Notes: a model not told the origin generated them from the sequence alone. Counted from the first letter of the stretch, positions 1-9,013 are shown. The stretch: 64,000 nt of DNA from Streptomyces xanthophaeus (GCF_000725805.1 NZ_JOFT01000009.1:186001-250000); one strand, 5' to 3'. Translations and numbers: made by a program.

Positions 1-1137
1 GGGGTCGACCCCGCGATCGGGCTCTTCTCCTCCTTCACCATGGCCGTGACGATCGCCGTCTTCGGCGGCCGCCCGGCGATGATCTCCGCGGCGACCGGAG
101 CCGTCGCCCTGGTCATCGCCCCGCTGAACCGGGAGCACGGCTTCGGGTACCTGGTGGCCGCGGTGATCCTCGCCGGCGTCTTCCAGATCGTGCTCGGTGC
201 GCTGGGCGTGGCCCGGCTGCTGAGGTTCGTACCGCCCGCCGTGATGGCCGGCTTCGTCAACGCGCTGGCCATCCTGGTCTTCCTGGCGCAGCTCACCGAA
301 CTGCGGGACGTGCCGTGGCCGGTGTACCCGCTCGTCGCGGCCGGACTGGCCCTGCTGGTCCTCCTCCCGAAGCTCACCTCCGTGGTCCCCGCCCCGCTGG
401 TCTCCATCGCCGTCCTCACGGCCTTCACGCTGGCCGCCGGGATCGCCGTGCCGACCGTGGGCGACAAGGGCGAGCTGCCGACGGGCCTGCCGGTACCGGG
501 GCTGCCGGACGTGCCGTTCACCCTGGAGACGCTCGCGACGATCGCCCCCTACGCCTTCGCGATGGCGCTGGTCGGGCTGATGGAGTCGCTGATGACGGCG
601 AAGCTCGTCGACGAGATCACCGGCACGCCCTCCGGCAAGACCCGCGAGTCCGTCGGACAGGGCGTCGCGAACATCGTCACGGGATTCCTCGGCGGCATGG
701 GCGGCTGCGCGATGATCGGCCAGACGATGATCAACGTGAAGGTGTCCGGGGCGCGCACCCGGCTGTCGACCTTCCTCGCGGGCGTCTTCCTGATGGTGCT
801 GTGCATCGTCTGCGGGCCGGTCGTCTCCCGCATCCCGATGGCCGCGCTGGTCGCCGTCATGGTGATGGTCTGCTTCGCCACCTTCGACTGGCGCTCGGTC
901 GCGCCGAGGGTGCTGCGGCGGACCCCGGCCGCGGAGACCGTCGTCATGGCCCTCACCGTGGCCTGCGTGGTGGCGACCCACAACCTCGCCGTCGGCGTCG
1001 TCGCGGGCACCCTCACCGCGATCGCGCTGACCCGGCTGCGGAACCGGGGCCGCACCTCCGGCGCCCCTGCGCCGTCCCCGGCACCGGAGTCCGCCCCGGA
1101 GTCCGCGCGGAAGGCCCCCGCCCCCACCGCACGCTGA
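1..1137 (+). CDS. SulP family anion transporter, 5' truncated by window edge
   Basis: Membrane anion permease of the SulP/SLC26 family. The frame is already open at base 1 and reads GVDPAIGLFSSF before the first ATG at 40; this matches the conserved early loop of the family, so the true start lies upstream of the window. The 378 visible residues are nearly all hydrophobic helices. The protein ends just after the last helix (near residue 340) with a Pro/Ala/Ser tail, so it has no C-terminal STAS domain. The substrate (sulfate, bicarbonate or another anion) cannot be told from sequence. The gene converges on the flotillin gene, with a hairpin between them. Confidence 0.88.
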   Translation, partial: GVDPAIGLFSSFTMAVTIAVFGGRPAMISAATGAVALVIAPLNREHGFGYLVAAVILAGVFQIVLGALGVARLLRFVPPAVMAGFVNALAILVFLAQLTELRDVPWPVYPLVAAGLALLVLLPKLTSVVPAPLVSIAVLTAFTLAAGIAVPTVGDKGELPTGLPVPGLPDVPFTLETLATIAPYAFAMALVGLMESLMTAKLVDEITGTPSGKTRESVGQGVANIVTGFLGGMGGCAMIGQTMINVKVSGARTRLSTFLAGVFLMVLCIVCGPVVSRIPMAALVAVMVMVCFATFDWRSVAPRVLRRTPAAETVVMALTVACVVATHNLAVGVVAGTLTAIALTRLRNRGRTSGAPAPSPAPESAPESARKAPAPTAR

Positions 1138-1168
1138 ACGGGGCCCGCCGCACCGCGGCGGGCCCCGT
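1138..1168. terminator. Bidirectional hairpin terminator
   Basis: Perfect 14-bp inverted repeat (arms 1138-1151 and 1155-1168, loop ACC) starting directly after the SulP stop codon. It lies between two convergent genes, so it probably terminates both. Confidence 0.75.
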
Positions 1169-1183
1169 CCGCACCCGTACGCC

Positions 1184-2755
1184 CTACTCGGTGATGGCGA
1201 TCTTGCCGTTCGACGGGGCCGGCGCGGCACCGGATGGTGCCGCACCTGACGCTCCGGCGCCTGACGCCGCGGCACCGGACGCGGCCGGCTGGGCGCCGGT
1301 GAGGCCCTTGAGGAGCTGGGCGAGGTCCACGCCCGTGGTGGAACCGAGGAGCTCCATGCCCTGCGCGACGTTGTCGGCGACCGTACGGGAGAGCTTGCTC
1401 GCCCCGTCGGTGGAGATGACGGTCAGCTTGTCGATGGCGGCCAGCGGCTCGGCGGCCTTGCCGACGACCTCCGGGAGCACCGAGACCAGCATCTGCAGGA
1501 CCGCGGCGTCCCCGTACCGCTCGAAGGCCTCGGCCTTGCGGTTCATCGCCTCGGCCTCGGCGGCGCCCCGCGCCAGGATCGACGCCGCCTCCGCGTCACC
1601 CTCCAGCTGGACCGCCTCCGCGATCGCCGCACGCCGGGCCCGCTCGGCCTCACCGCGCTTGGCGCCCTCGACGGCCTCCGCCTCGGCCAGGGCGGAGCGG
1701 CGCTGCTTCTCGCCCTCACCGGTGAGCCGGGACCGCTCGGCCTCCGCCTGCGCGGCGGCGATGGCGGCGGCGCGCTCGGCCTCGGCCTGCTTGACCCGGG
1801 CCACGCGCTTGGCCTCCGCCTCCTGCTCGGCCTCGTAGCGGCGGGCGTCGGCGGGCTTGCGGACCTGGGTGTCGAGCTGGCGGTCGGTCAGCGCCGCCTG
1901 GCGCTCTGCGACCTTCTCCTGCTCGGCGAGGATCTGCTGCTGGCGGTCGGCGTCGGCCAGCGGTCCGGCGGCGTTCGCCTGGGCCGCGGCGGCGTCGGTC
2001 TCGGCCTTGATCTCGGCCTGGCGCAGGTACAGGGTGCGCTCCGCGACCGCGATCTCCTCCTCGGCCTTGAGCCGGGCCTGCGCGGCGGTGCGCCGGGCGT
2101 TGGCCTCCGCGATGTCGGCCTCCTGCTTCGCGCGGGCGGCCTCGGGGCGGCCGAGGTCCTCCAGGTAGGAGCCCTCGGTGGTGATGTCCTGGATCTGGAA
2201 CGCGTCGAGCACCAGGCCCTGGCCGGAGAGGCTGGCCTCGGCCTCCTCGGCGACCTGCCCGGCGAAGGCGGCCCGGTCGCGGATGATGTCCTCCACCGAC
2301 ATGCGGCCGACGATGGCGCGCAGGGCACCGGAGAGCACTTCCTGGGTGAAGCCGACGATGCCGTCCTGCTGCTGGAGGAAGCGCTGGGCGGCCGCGCGGA
2401 TGGCGTCCTCGGTGCCGCCGACCTTGACGATCGCGACGCCTTCCAGATTGGCCTTGATGCCGCGCAGGGTGACGGCCCCGCGGACCGCCACCGGGATGTG
2501 ACGGCTGGACAGGTCCAGGGTGAAGCGCTGCTGCACGAAGGGGACGACGAAGACCCCGCCGCCGACCACGACCTTCTGGCCGCTGTTGTCGGTGACGACC
2601 TGTCCGGTCGCCGGGTCCGTGGACTTCTTGCCGCGGCGTCCCGTGATGATGAACGCCTCGCTGGGACCGGCGACCTTGTAGCGGGTGACGACGGCCAGTG
2701 CGAGCAGGACGAGGAGGACGACCACCCCCACGACTGCGGTGAGGACAGGGCTCAT
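1184..2755 (-). CDS. Flotillin / SPFH-domain membrane scaffold protein
   Basis: Flotillin-like protein of 523 aa. One N-terminal membrane segment (about residues 5-24) is followed by an SPFH/band-7 domain (about 25-190) and a long Ala/Glu/Arg-rich coiled coil (about 190-400) with repeated EAEA-type motifs. The C-terminal 50 residues are Ala/Gly/Ser/Pro-rich low complexity. Family members oligomerise in functional membrane microdomains. GGGAG five bases before the ATG supports the start. The gene follows a small NfeD-like membrane protein by 43 bp on the same strand; this is the FloT/YuaF pairing known from Bacillus, so the two probably act together. The coiled coil and tail are very GC-rich. 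Confidence 0.9.
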   Translation of the reverse strand: MSPVLTAVVGVVVLLVLLALAVVTRYKVAGPSEAFIITGRRGKKSTDPATGQVVTDNSGQKVVVGGGVFVVPFVQQRFTLDLSSRHIPVAVRGAVTLRGIKANLEGVAIVKVGGTEDAIRAAAQRFLQQQDGIVGFTQEVLSGALRAIVGRMSVEDIIRDRAAFAGQVAEEAEASLSGQGLVLDAFQIQDITTEGSYLEDLGRPEAARAKQEADIAEANARRTAAQARLKAEEEIAVAERTLYLRQAEIKAETDAAAAQANAAGPLADADRQQQILAEQEKVAERQAALTDRQLDTQVRKPADARRYEAEQEAEAKRVARVKQAEAERAAAIAAAQAEAERSRLTGEGEKQRRSALAEAEAVEGAKRGEAERARRAAIAEAVQLEGDAEAASILARGAAEAEAMNRKAEAFERYGDAAVLQMLVSVLPEVVGKAAEPLAAIDKLTVISTDGASKLSRTVADNVAQGMELLGSTTGVDLAQLLKGLTGAQPAASGAAASGAGASGAAPSGAAPAPSNGKIAITE

Positions 2756-2798
2756 GACAACTCCCGTGGAGCGGAGGGAAAGAGGAAGCGGGGCGTCG

Positions 2799-3314
2799 TC
2801 AGCGGTCGACGGGGCGGACCGTGACGGACGTGGACGAGGGGGCGGCCGTCACCCACACCTCGGTGCCCCGGGGCAGCGCGGCGCCCTCGGTGCGCGCGGT
2901 GTACTTGGCCGGCTGGCCGCCGAGCCGCAGCAGGACCTCGCCGCAACCGCCGCCCGCCGGGACCGCGGTGACCACGGTCCCCGCCGAGCCGATGAGGTCG
3001 TCCTGGTGCGGCGCCCGGCCGCTGCCGTCGCGCATCAGGGCCCGGCTCAGCCGGTACGTCGCCCAGCCGGCCCCCGTACCGGCCAGTACTCCGGCGGTGG
3101 CCGCCGCCCCCGGCCCGAGTCCGGTGGACCCGAGCACGATCGCCCCCGTGAAACCGAGCATCGAAACGAAGCCCGCGACCACCGGGAGCGACAGCCACCC
3201 GTCGAGCAGCCCGTCCAGGGCGCCGTGGAAGAACCCCTCCAGCACCCCGTCGAACACCAGGGAACACACCAGCAGGACGATCCCCGCGATGCCGAGACCG
3301 AGAAACAAGCCCAT
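2799..3314 (-). CDS. NfeD/YuaF-like membrane protein, flotillin partner
   Basis: Small membrane protein (171 aa from the ATG at 3314). Three or so hydrophobic helices occupy residues 1-75. A soluble C-terminal part of about 75 residues (from DLIGSAGTVVTAVP) has the beta-rich, OB-fold-like look of NfeD proteins (LIGKxGxVxT pattern). An in-frame TTG at 3356 would add 14 residues, but the GGGGGG run before the ATG makes 3314 the better start. It lies 43 bp upstream of the flotillin gene, and NfeD proteins typically pair with flotillins. The NfeD assignment rests on fold pattern and context, not on a long signature. Confidence 0.7.
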   Translation of the reverse strand: MGLFLGLGIAGIVLLVCSLVFDGVLEGFFHGALDGLLDGWLSLPVVAGFVSMLGFTGAIVLGSTGLGPGAAATAGVLAGTGAGWATYRLSRALMRDGSGRAPHQDDLIGSAGTVVTAVPAGGGCGEVLLRLGGQPAKYTARTEGAALPRGTEVWVTAAPSSTSVTVRPVDR

Positions 3315-3437
3315 GAGCACCCACCCCCCTGCCGACCCGGTGTTCTCTCCGGACAAGGGGATCGTTTCACCGCACCGTCCCCCCGCACATTGCCGGTCAC
3401 CGGCAATCTTTACGCGCCTTTGACGCAGCGTCCGTCC

Positions 3438-4499
3438 TCAGTCCCCGGACCCGGGCCAGCCCAGCAGCCGGGCGCCGATCACCGCCGTCTGCAGGGTGTA
3501 GCGGTGCACGGGGTCTGCGGGGTCGGCACCCGTGAGGGTGTGGATCCGCTCCAGCCGGTACGTCAGCGCCCGCACGCTCAGCGACAGCCGTCGGGCCGCC
3601 TCGGTGGCCACGCAGCCGCTCTCGAAGTAGGCGGTGAGGGTGTCGAGGAGCGGCTGGGCGCCGCCACGGGCCTGCTCCAGCGGCCCCAGGACGCTCTCCA
3701 CCAGATCGGCCATGGCCTGCCGGTCGCGGGTCAGGACCGGATAGACGAGCAGGTCGGCAGCGTGCAGCACCGGACCGTCCAGGGACATCCGCTCCGCGAG
3801 GTCGAGCGCGTTGAGGGCCTCCTCGTACGAGTGCACCACCCCGCCCGCACCCGCGTGGGACCGGCCGATGGCCACCCGGCCGCCGTCGGTGGCCGCGTAC
3901 GCCCGCTTGGCGAAGTAGGCGAGGACGTCGGGCTGGTCGCCGGGGGCGACACAGATGAGCCGGCCGTCCTTGGTGGCCAGCAGGATCTGCCGCTTGCCGA
4001 ACCGGGCCAGCACCGCCTCCTCGATCCCCCGGGCCACGGGGTAGCCGTCGCCGTACGGCTCCGGCCCGGTCGCCACGGCGACCGCGTGCGCCTGGGAGAG
4101 CCGCAGGCCGAAACGGACGGCCCGCTCCGCGAGGCGCCCCAGGTCGCTGCGCCCGTACAGCAGGTCGTCGATGAACTCCCGGCGCGCGGCCTCCTCCTGC
4201 CGGACCGCGTGGCGCTGCGCCCGTTCGTACCCCTCGGCGAAGGCGTCCACCGCCTGTTCCACCGCCGCCAGCAGCGGGCCCGCCGCGCCGGAACCCAGCT
4301 GCGGCTGGACCTCCCGCGCCGCGGCGAGGTGTTCCCTGATCAGCCCGCGCAGCGGCCGTCCGGCCTCCGCCGCCCGCTGCCCGTGCAGGCGGCGCGACTC
4401 CAGTTCGTCGCGCGTGAGCCTGCGGCCCGTCGCACACGCCCCGCGCAGGATCTTGGCAAACCCCGCCAGATGACCATCCGTCTCGTCCCGTTCCACCAC
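3438..4499 (-). CDS. PucR/CdaR family transcriptional regulator
   Basis: Regulator of 353 aa. The C-terminus carries the PucR/CdaR helix-turn-helix (AARRLSLSVRALTYRLERI, about residues 305-323), preceded by a GGDEF-like CdaR middle domain. Continuous reading is possible upstream into the DM13 gene, but the GTG at 4499, with GGGGGA five bases before it, is the natural start; a second GTG at 4496 is adjacent. Proteins of this class activate catabolic or stress genes in response to small ligands; the ligand here is unknown. It stands alone on the minus strand between the flotillin pair and the DM13 gene. Confidence 0.85.
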   Translation of the reverse strand: MVERDETDGHLAGFAKILRGACATGRRLTRDELESRRLHGQRAAEAGRPLRGLIREHLAAAREVQPQLGSGAAGPLLAAVEQAVDAFAEGYERAQRHAVRQEEAARREFIDDLLYGRSDLGRLAERAVRFGLRLSQAHAVAVATGPEPYGDGYPVARGIEEAVLARFGKRQILLATKDGRLICVAPGDQPDVLAYFAKRAYAATDGGRVAIGRSHAGAGGVVHSYEEALNALDLAERMSLDGPVLHAADLLVYPVLTRDRQAMADLVESVLGPLEQARGGAQPLLDTLTAYFESGCVATEAARRLSLSVRALTYRLERIHTLTGADPADPVHRYTLQTAVIGARLLGWPGSGD

Positions 4500-4585
4500 T
4501 GTCGTCCCCCGATCACGGCGCTCCCCCTCGGGTCTGCGATCCGCGAACAGGGTTACACGTGCGCTACGGGGCCTCGCACGGCAGT

Positions 4586-5128
4586 TCAGACGGCGCCGAG
4601 GGCGGCCGCGCCGAAGGAGACGTCGAAGCGGTCGCACCAGATGGCGACGCTGCTGTAGGCGGCCAGGTCCACCCCGGCCGGGACGGGGTAGTTCTGGTCG
4701 CCCTTGTTGCCCTTCAGCTTGCCGAGGCTCACGTACGCGCCGTCGTCGAAGACCCGCCAGCCGGCCACGCCCTCCTTCACGGGCGCATCGGTGAGCCAGA
4801 CGCGCAGGTCCGGGCCGTTGCTGGTGTCCAGGCCCTCCAGGCGCACGGTGTGCGAGCCGTCGGGCAGCCGGACGAGCTTCACCGTGCCCGTGGTCGCGTG
4901 CTCGTGGCTGATCAGGGAGCCCTGCGCCACGGTCTGCGGGCCGGCCGGGGCTCCCGGGACGGCGGAGGCCGAGGGGGCGGCCGGGGCGGAGGGCAGGGCC
5001 TCGTGGACGGTGTCGTCCCGCCAGAGCTTCCACGGCTGGAACCAGTACAGCCCCACGCCCAGCACCATCGCCGCCACGACCAGCGAACCGACAACGGTCC
5101 TGCCGCGCCACTGCCTGACTGCCTTCAC
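4586..5128 (-). CDS. DM13 domain membrane-anchored protein
   Basis: 180-aa protein. An N-terminal membrane segment (about residues 12-30) is followed by a Pro/Ala linker and a DM13 domain (about 70-178). The domain is shown by the GSLISHEHATTGTVKLVRL start, the DLRVWLTD core and the C-terminal IWCDRFDVSFG motif containing the conserved Cys. DM13 domains are extracytoplasmic beta-sandwiches suggested to have a redox role. The GTG start at 5128 has GAGGAAGAGG upstream. No operon partner is evident. Confidence 0.85.
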   Translation of the reverse strand: MKAVRQWRGRTVVGSLVVAAMVLGVGLYWFQPWKLWRDDTVHEALPSAPAAPSASAVPGAPAGPQTVAQGSLISHEHATTGTVKLVRLPDGSHTVRLEGLDTSNGPDLRVWLTDAPVKEGVAGWRVFDDGAYVSLGKLKGNKGDQNYPVPAGVDLAAYSSVAIWCDRFDVSFGAAALGAV

Positions 5129-5236
5129 CGAAGCCTCTTCCTCACGGGACCGTTGCGCCCATTCAAGCGCGGGGCACCGCGCGGACGCCAGGCCGCTCGG
5201 CGGTGCGGGCCGTCCGTCAGTCAGTCAGTCAGTCCG

Positions 5237-5515
5237 TCAGTAGGAACGCGGTGACATCATCCGCGGCTCGATGGCCGCGGTCTCGAAGACGCAGCGCGGC
5301 ACCCCGGGGCCGGGGGTCGCGCGCACCGAGGCACGCGTGGGCGGATCGGTGGGCAGCTCCACCTGCACGGTCACCGGGTGGTCGTCGTGCGTGGTGGCCT
5401 GGCCGGTCTCCTTGCCGTCGACCAGTACCTCCACCAGGGCCCGGTGTCCCGTCTGGACGGTGGCGCTCACCGAATGCCCGGCGTGGTCGATGTGGAAGTG
5501 ATGGCGTCGCCCCAT
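5237..5515 (-). CDS. Hypothetical protein, 92 aa
   Basis: Small soluble protein with a His-rich N-terminus (MGRRHHFHIDHAGH) and no membrane segment. GGGAGG eight bases before the ATG is a strong ribosome site. No family was recognised. The His cluster could bind metal, but that is a guess. A short TCAG tandem run lies just downstream (5214-5235). Confidence 0.6.
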   Translation of the reverse strand: MGRRHHFHIDHAGHSVSATVQTGHRALVEVLVDGKETGQATTHDDHPVTVQVELPTDPPTRASVRATPGPGVPRCVFETAAIEPRMMSPRSY

Positions 5516-5618
5516 GGAACCGCCTCCCGTCGCTCGCCCCTCACGCCCAGCCTAGCCACGGGTCCGCCGGACGGCAGGGCGAGCACGGCGGCGGTGCGGC
5601 GGCGGTGGCGCGAAGGCT

Positions 5619-6131
5619 CTACGGGAGCGCGCTGCTGACCCCGTCGGCGATCATCATCCACAGCGGCTGTCCGCCCGTCCCGAAGGCCGAGGCCAGGGCG
5701 TACCCGACCGCTGCGTCCACCGGCTCGGTCGTGGCGTCCTCGCGCCACTCGGCGATCACGTTCTCGTCGCCGTCGCAGGAGAAGTCGCCGAGGTGCGTGC
5801 CGTCGCGGGTCAGCCTGCTGCTGGGCACCGAGTCCGGGACCAGGCGGTAGCGGCTGCCCCCGTACTCCACGTCCACCCGGTACGAACGCCTGGTCAGGGA
5901 GCCCTTCGCCGGGGTCAGGCGGACCGGGTTCCCGTCGATCCGCATCGTGAGGGCGTCCGGGTCACGGGTGCCGATGGCGATCTGCGGGTCGGGCTGCGAT
6001 TGCGGATCGCGTTCCAGGGTCACCCGGGGGATCCGCTCCCCGTCCACCTCCAGGCGGTCCTGGCCCTCCTGACGGACGGATATCGCGCCGAAGCGCGTGT
6101 CCTCGACGGGGGTCCGGTCCAGATCGTTCAT
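5619..6131 (-). CDS. Hypothetical protein, 170 aa
   Basis: Soluble protein rich in beta-strand-like segments (RLEVDGERIPRVTLERDP, SYRVDVEYGGSRYRLVPDS), with no signal peptide and no recognised family. Its start codon shares one base with the stop codon of the upstream 201-aa gene (TGATG at 6129-6133), so the two are translationally coupled and probably work together. The C-terminal stretch, GYALASAFGTGGQPLWMMI, is mildly hydrophobic. Confidence 0.65.
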   Translation of the reverse strand: MNDLDRTPVEDTRFGAISVRQEGQDRLEVDGERIPRVTLERDPQSQPDPQIAIGTRDPDALTMRIDGNPVRLTPAKGSLTRRSYRVDVEYGGSRYRLVPDSVPSSRLTRDGTHLGDFSCDGDENVIAEWREDATTEPVDAAVGYALASAFGTGGQPLWMMIADGVSSALP

Positions 6132-6736
6132 CAGCCGAGTCCTTCGGTGCTGTCGGTGCTGTCGGTGCTGTCGGTGCTGTCGGTGCTGTCGGTGCTGTCG
6201 GTGCTGTCGGTACGGTCGGTGCTGTCGCTACGGGTCCCGGCCAGGGCGGCGAGCTCGGTCCGGGTCAGGGCGAGGAAGGCCGCGCCGGGGCGTTCCTCCA
6301 CACCCCGGGCGGCGGCCACGGCGCGGACGTGGCCGAGGACCGCGTCCACCGTGAGGAAGGAGCCGACCGGGCGCAGCAGCCACAGCCGTCCCCGGGGCCG
6401 CGGCGGCAGGCCCAGGTCCGCGAGGATCGCGTCGGCCTCCGCGTCGAGCTGGTCCACGTCCGCCTCGGGGAGCGGGGCGCACTCCACGCCGGTGACGTGA
6501 CCGTGGCCGTCGAGTCCGGTCTCCACCGCCCAGTGGGTGGAGCGGTCGGGGACCCAGGTCCGGTCCCCCGGCGGCCACACGTACGGCAGGAAGGCCCACA
6601 GCGCGCTCGCGGGCGCCTGCTCCCAGCCGAGCACTTCCAGCTCCCGGACCTCGGGCAGCCGGTCCGGCTCCTGCTCGCTGCGGCCGGTGCGGCGCCGCGC
6701 CAGCGGGTGCGGCGCCCCGTCCTCGTCCCACGACAT
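6131..6736 (-). CDS. Hypothetical protein with C-terminal TDS repeat tail
   Basis: 201-aa protein of unknown function with several Trp residues (WEQAPASALWAFLPYVWPPGD). Residues 6-170 look like a folded domain. The C-terminus ends in nine TDS-type tripeptides encoded by a 9-bp tandem repeat (6144-6224), followed only by TEGLG. The repeat lies just ahead of the coupled start of the next gene (170 aa). No ribosome site is obvious at the ATG, so the exact start is uncertain. Confidence 0.65.
   Translation of the reverse strand: MSWDEDGAPHPLARRRTGRSEQEPDRLPEVRELEVLGWEQAPASALWAFLPYVWPPGDRTWVPDRSTHWAVETGLDGHGHVTGVECAPLPEADVDQLDAEADAILADLGLPPRPRGRLWLLRPVGSFLTVDAVLGHVRAVAAARGVEERPGAAFLALTRTELAALAGTRSDSTDRTDSTDSTDSTDSTDSTDSTDSTEGLG
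6144..6224. repeat. 9-bp tandem repeat (TCGGTGCTG x 9)
   Basis: Nine copies of TCGGTGCTG, all identical except the eighth (TCGGTACGG). It lies inside the 201-aa gene and encodes the Thr-Asp-Ser tail on the minus strand. The unit length keeps the frame, so copy-number change would alter tail length without frameshift. Confidence 0.9.
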
Positions 6737-6799
6737 GCGGGCACGCTATCCGACGCGGCGCCCGATGCCGGGGAACGCCGCCCGGCCCCCGGCGCCCGG

Positions 6800-7396
6800 T
6801 CAGCCCTGCCGGTCCAGCGGGTTGGCCGCGATGCGGGCCGCCGCGCCGCCGGCCACGTAACCGGCCGCCGCGCAGGCGGGCTTGCGCCGCGCCTGGTCCT
6901 CGACCAGCGCGAGGAAGCCCGCACCGAAGGCGCCCCGCGGGTGGGCGGCGAGCAGGGCGGCCGTGAAGTCCGGGCCGAACTCGCCGACGCGCAGGCCCGA
7001 CACGTCGGCGCTGGTGCCGACCTGGAGGAGGTGGCTCTCCACGTCCTCGGCCGCCGTGACGTCGTCGCGCATGTGCAGGACGATCACCTCCGCGGCCCGG
7101 TCCCGGCGGTCGGCGGGCCAGCCCAGACCGGCCGTCAGCACCCGCGCGACATGGCCGCCCGCCTCCTCGAAGGGGAGGGTGTGGCTGTCGAACGGCGCGG
7201 TCAGGCCGAGGTCGTGGACGAGGGCCGCCACGTAGAACAGCTCGGCGTCGTACGCGAGCCCGTGCTCGGCCGCGTACCGGGCCCCGAAGGCGTACGAGCG
7301 CACGGAGTGGGCCAGCAGGTCCGCGTCGGCGTACTCCGAGGCGATCTGCAGGGCGGCGCGGGCGGCCGGGGTGTCGAGGGTCCACGTGAGGGTCAT
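6800..7396 (-). CDS. HD domain hydrolase (cyanamide hydratase-like)
   Basis: 198-aa metal-dependent HD-family protein. Metal-site motifs are visible: H30 in LLAHSVRSYAFG and H62-D63 in AALVHDLGLT. They are followed by DSHTLPFEEAGGHVARVL and VIVLHMRDD, which supply further His ligands. The pattern resembles the cyanamide hydratase/phosphohydrolase-like subgroup. The substrate is unknown. Its start is six bases after the stop of codA, so the two are probably co-transcribed; a link to nucleobase metabolism is inference only. Confidence 0.82.
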   Translation of the reverse strand: MTLTWTLDTPAARAALQIASEYADADLLAHSVRSYAFGARYAAEHGLAYDAELFYVAALVHDLGLTAPFDSHTLPFEEAGGHVARVLTAGLGWPADRRDRAAEVIVLHMRDDVTAAEDVESHLLQVGTSADVSGLRVGEFGPDFTAALLAAHPRGAFGAGFLALVEDQARRKPACAAAGYVAGGAAARIAANPLDRQG

Positions 7397-7402
7397 GGGA
7401 CG

Positions 7403-8728
7403 TCAGGGTAGGCGCGGGGTGAAATCGACCTCCGAGGGGGGCTCGCCCGGCCAGTTGAGGACCGTCGGGGCGGCCGGGGTCCGCGCGAGGACGTCCCCGT
7501 GCGCGACGACGTACGAGGGGCGGACCTGGCGGCGGACCGCCTCCCGGGGCGACGGGGCCGGCAGCAGGACGAAGGAGGCGGGGGCGCCCTCGGCGATGCC
7601 GTACCGGCCGGCGTCCAGGCCCAGTACCCGCGCCGCACGGTCCGTCACCATCGAGAAGGCGGTGGGGATCTCGTCGGCCCCGGTCAGCTGCGCGGCGTAC
7701 ACCCCGAGCAGGGCGGTCTGGAGCGGGTTGCCGGTGCCCAGCGCGTTCCAGGGGTCCATCACGTCGTCGTGCCCGAAGGCCACGTTGACGCCCGCCGCCA
7801 GCATCTCCTTGACCTGGGTCAGGCCGCGCCGCTTGGGGTAGGCGTCGAAGCGGCCCTGGAGGTTGAGGTTCGCGAACGGGTTGGACACCAGGTTGATGCC
7901 GGAACGGGCCAGCAGGCGCTGGAGCTTGAAGCTGTACGCGCCGTTGTAGGAGCCCATGGCCGTCGTGTGGGAGGCCGTCGCCCGCTCGCGCAGGCCCGAA
8001 CGCAGCGCCAGCGCGGCCAGCACCTCGACGAACCGGGACTGTTCGTCGTCGATCTCGTCGCAGTGGGCGTCCAGGCGCAGCCCGTACTCCTCGGCCAGCG
8101 CGAAGGCGGTGTGCAGCGAGGCGACCCCGTCCTCCCGGGTGTCCTCGAAGTGCGGGATCGCACCGACGACGTCCGCGCCGCGCACGAGCGCCTCGCGCAG
8201 CAGCGCCTCCCCGCCGGGGAAGGAGACGATGCCCTCCTGCGGGAAGGCCACGATCTGGAGCGTCATGAACTCCCGCACCCGGTCGCGCACTTCGAGCAGG
8301 GCGTCGAGCGCGGTGAGGGAGGGGTCGGTGACGTCGCAGTGGGTACGGACGTGCAGCACGCCCTGCGCCGCCTGCCAGCGCAGCACCTCGGTGGCCCGCG
8401 CGACGACGTCCTCGCGGGTCAGGGTCTTCTTGCGCTCGCTCCAGCAGGCGATGCCCTCCCAGAGCGTGCCGGAGGCGTTGGGCCGGGGCTGCCCCGCGGT
8501 CAGGGCGGTGTCGAGGTGTATGTGCGGCTCGACGAAGGGGGCGGTGAGCAGGCAGCCGTGCGCCTCGATGAGGGTGCCGGTGGCCGGCGGCTCCTTCTGG
8601 TCGTCGTGCGGCAGGACCCGCGCGATGCGGCCGTCCTCGCCGACCTCGACGTCGGACAGGCCGTGCGCGTCGGCGGCGGCACTCCCGTCGGCCGGCAGCA
8701 GCCGGGCACCCCGCACGATCATCCGCAT
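7403..8728 (-). CDS. codA: Cytosine deaminase (amidohydrolase family)
   Basis: 441-aa amidohydrolase very like E. coli CodA over its whole length. It has the EPHIHLD metal motif, the AGQP/SGTLWEGI segment, HVRTHCDVTD, IVAFPQEGI, VGAIPHFE, HCDEIDDEQSRFVE, ASHTTAM, LQGRFD.YPKRRG and GHDDVMDPW, covering the metal ligands and the catalytic Glu and Asp. It should deaminate cytosine to uracil (pyrimidine salvage); close paralogues can act on isoguanine or creatinine. GGGTGGG stands before the ATG at 8728. Confidence 0.93.
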   Translation of the reverse strand: MRMIVRGARLLPADGSAAADAHGLSDVEVGEDGRIARVLPHDDQKEPPATGTLIEAHGCLLTAPFVEPHIHLDTALTAGQPRPNASGTLWEGIACWSERKKTLTREDVVARATEVLRWQAAQGVLHVRTHCDVTDPSLTALDALLEVRDRVREFMTLQIVAFPQEGIVSFPGGEALLREALVRGADVVGAIPHFEDTREDGVASLHTAFALAEEYGLRLDAHCDEIDDEQSRFVEVLAALALRSGLRERATASHTTAMGSYNGAYSFKLQRLLARSGINLVSNPFANLNLQGRFDAYPKRRGLTQVKEMLAAGVNVAFGHDDVMDPWNALGTGNPLQTALLGVYAAQLTGADEIPTAFSMVTDRAARVLGLDAGRYGIAEGAPASFVLLPAPSPREAVRRQVRPSYVVAHGDVLARTPAAPTVLNWPGEPPSEVDFTPRLP

Positions 8729-8746
8729 GAGCCCACCCTAGGGGTG

Positions 8747-8914
8747 TCAGCCCCGCTTGGCCTGGGCCTTCTGCTGCATGCCCCGGGTCTTCGCGGCGAC
8801 CGACTGCACGTCCCTGACCGCGGCCTTGGCGCGGGCCTCGGCGGCCGTGTTCTTGGCCATCGCCCGCTCGGAGTCCTGGTGGCGGTGCTGGCCGGTACGG
8901 GCCTTCTTGCTCAT
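8747..8914 (-). CDS. Small basic protein, 55 aa
   Basis: Short gene with a strong ribosome site (AGAAGGAG, five bases from the ATG at 8914). The product starts MSKKARTGQHRHQD and is Lys/Arg/Ala/Gln-rich, probably a highly charged helix with no membrane segment. No function was recognised; the composition would suit a nucleic-acid-associated or disordered protein. It is divergent from the S9 peptidase gene. Confidence 0.72.
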   Translation of the reverse strand: MSKKARTGQHRHQDSERAMAKNTAAEARAKAAVRDVQSVAAKTRGMQQKAQAKRG

Positions 8915-9013
8915 GACCACTCCTTCTGTGGGCACGGGAGGCGGTACGGCTCCCACTGTGCGCCCGTTCGGAGCAGTCGGCATCCCGGCGCCCGGTCGGG
9001 CAAGAATGGGTGC

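Noticed and set aside
7499-9013. Upstream extension of the S9 peptidase frame
   Set aside because: It is antisense to codA and the 55-residue gene and lacks peptidase sequence; the domain begins after the ATG at 9014.
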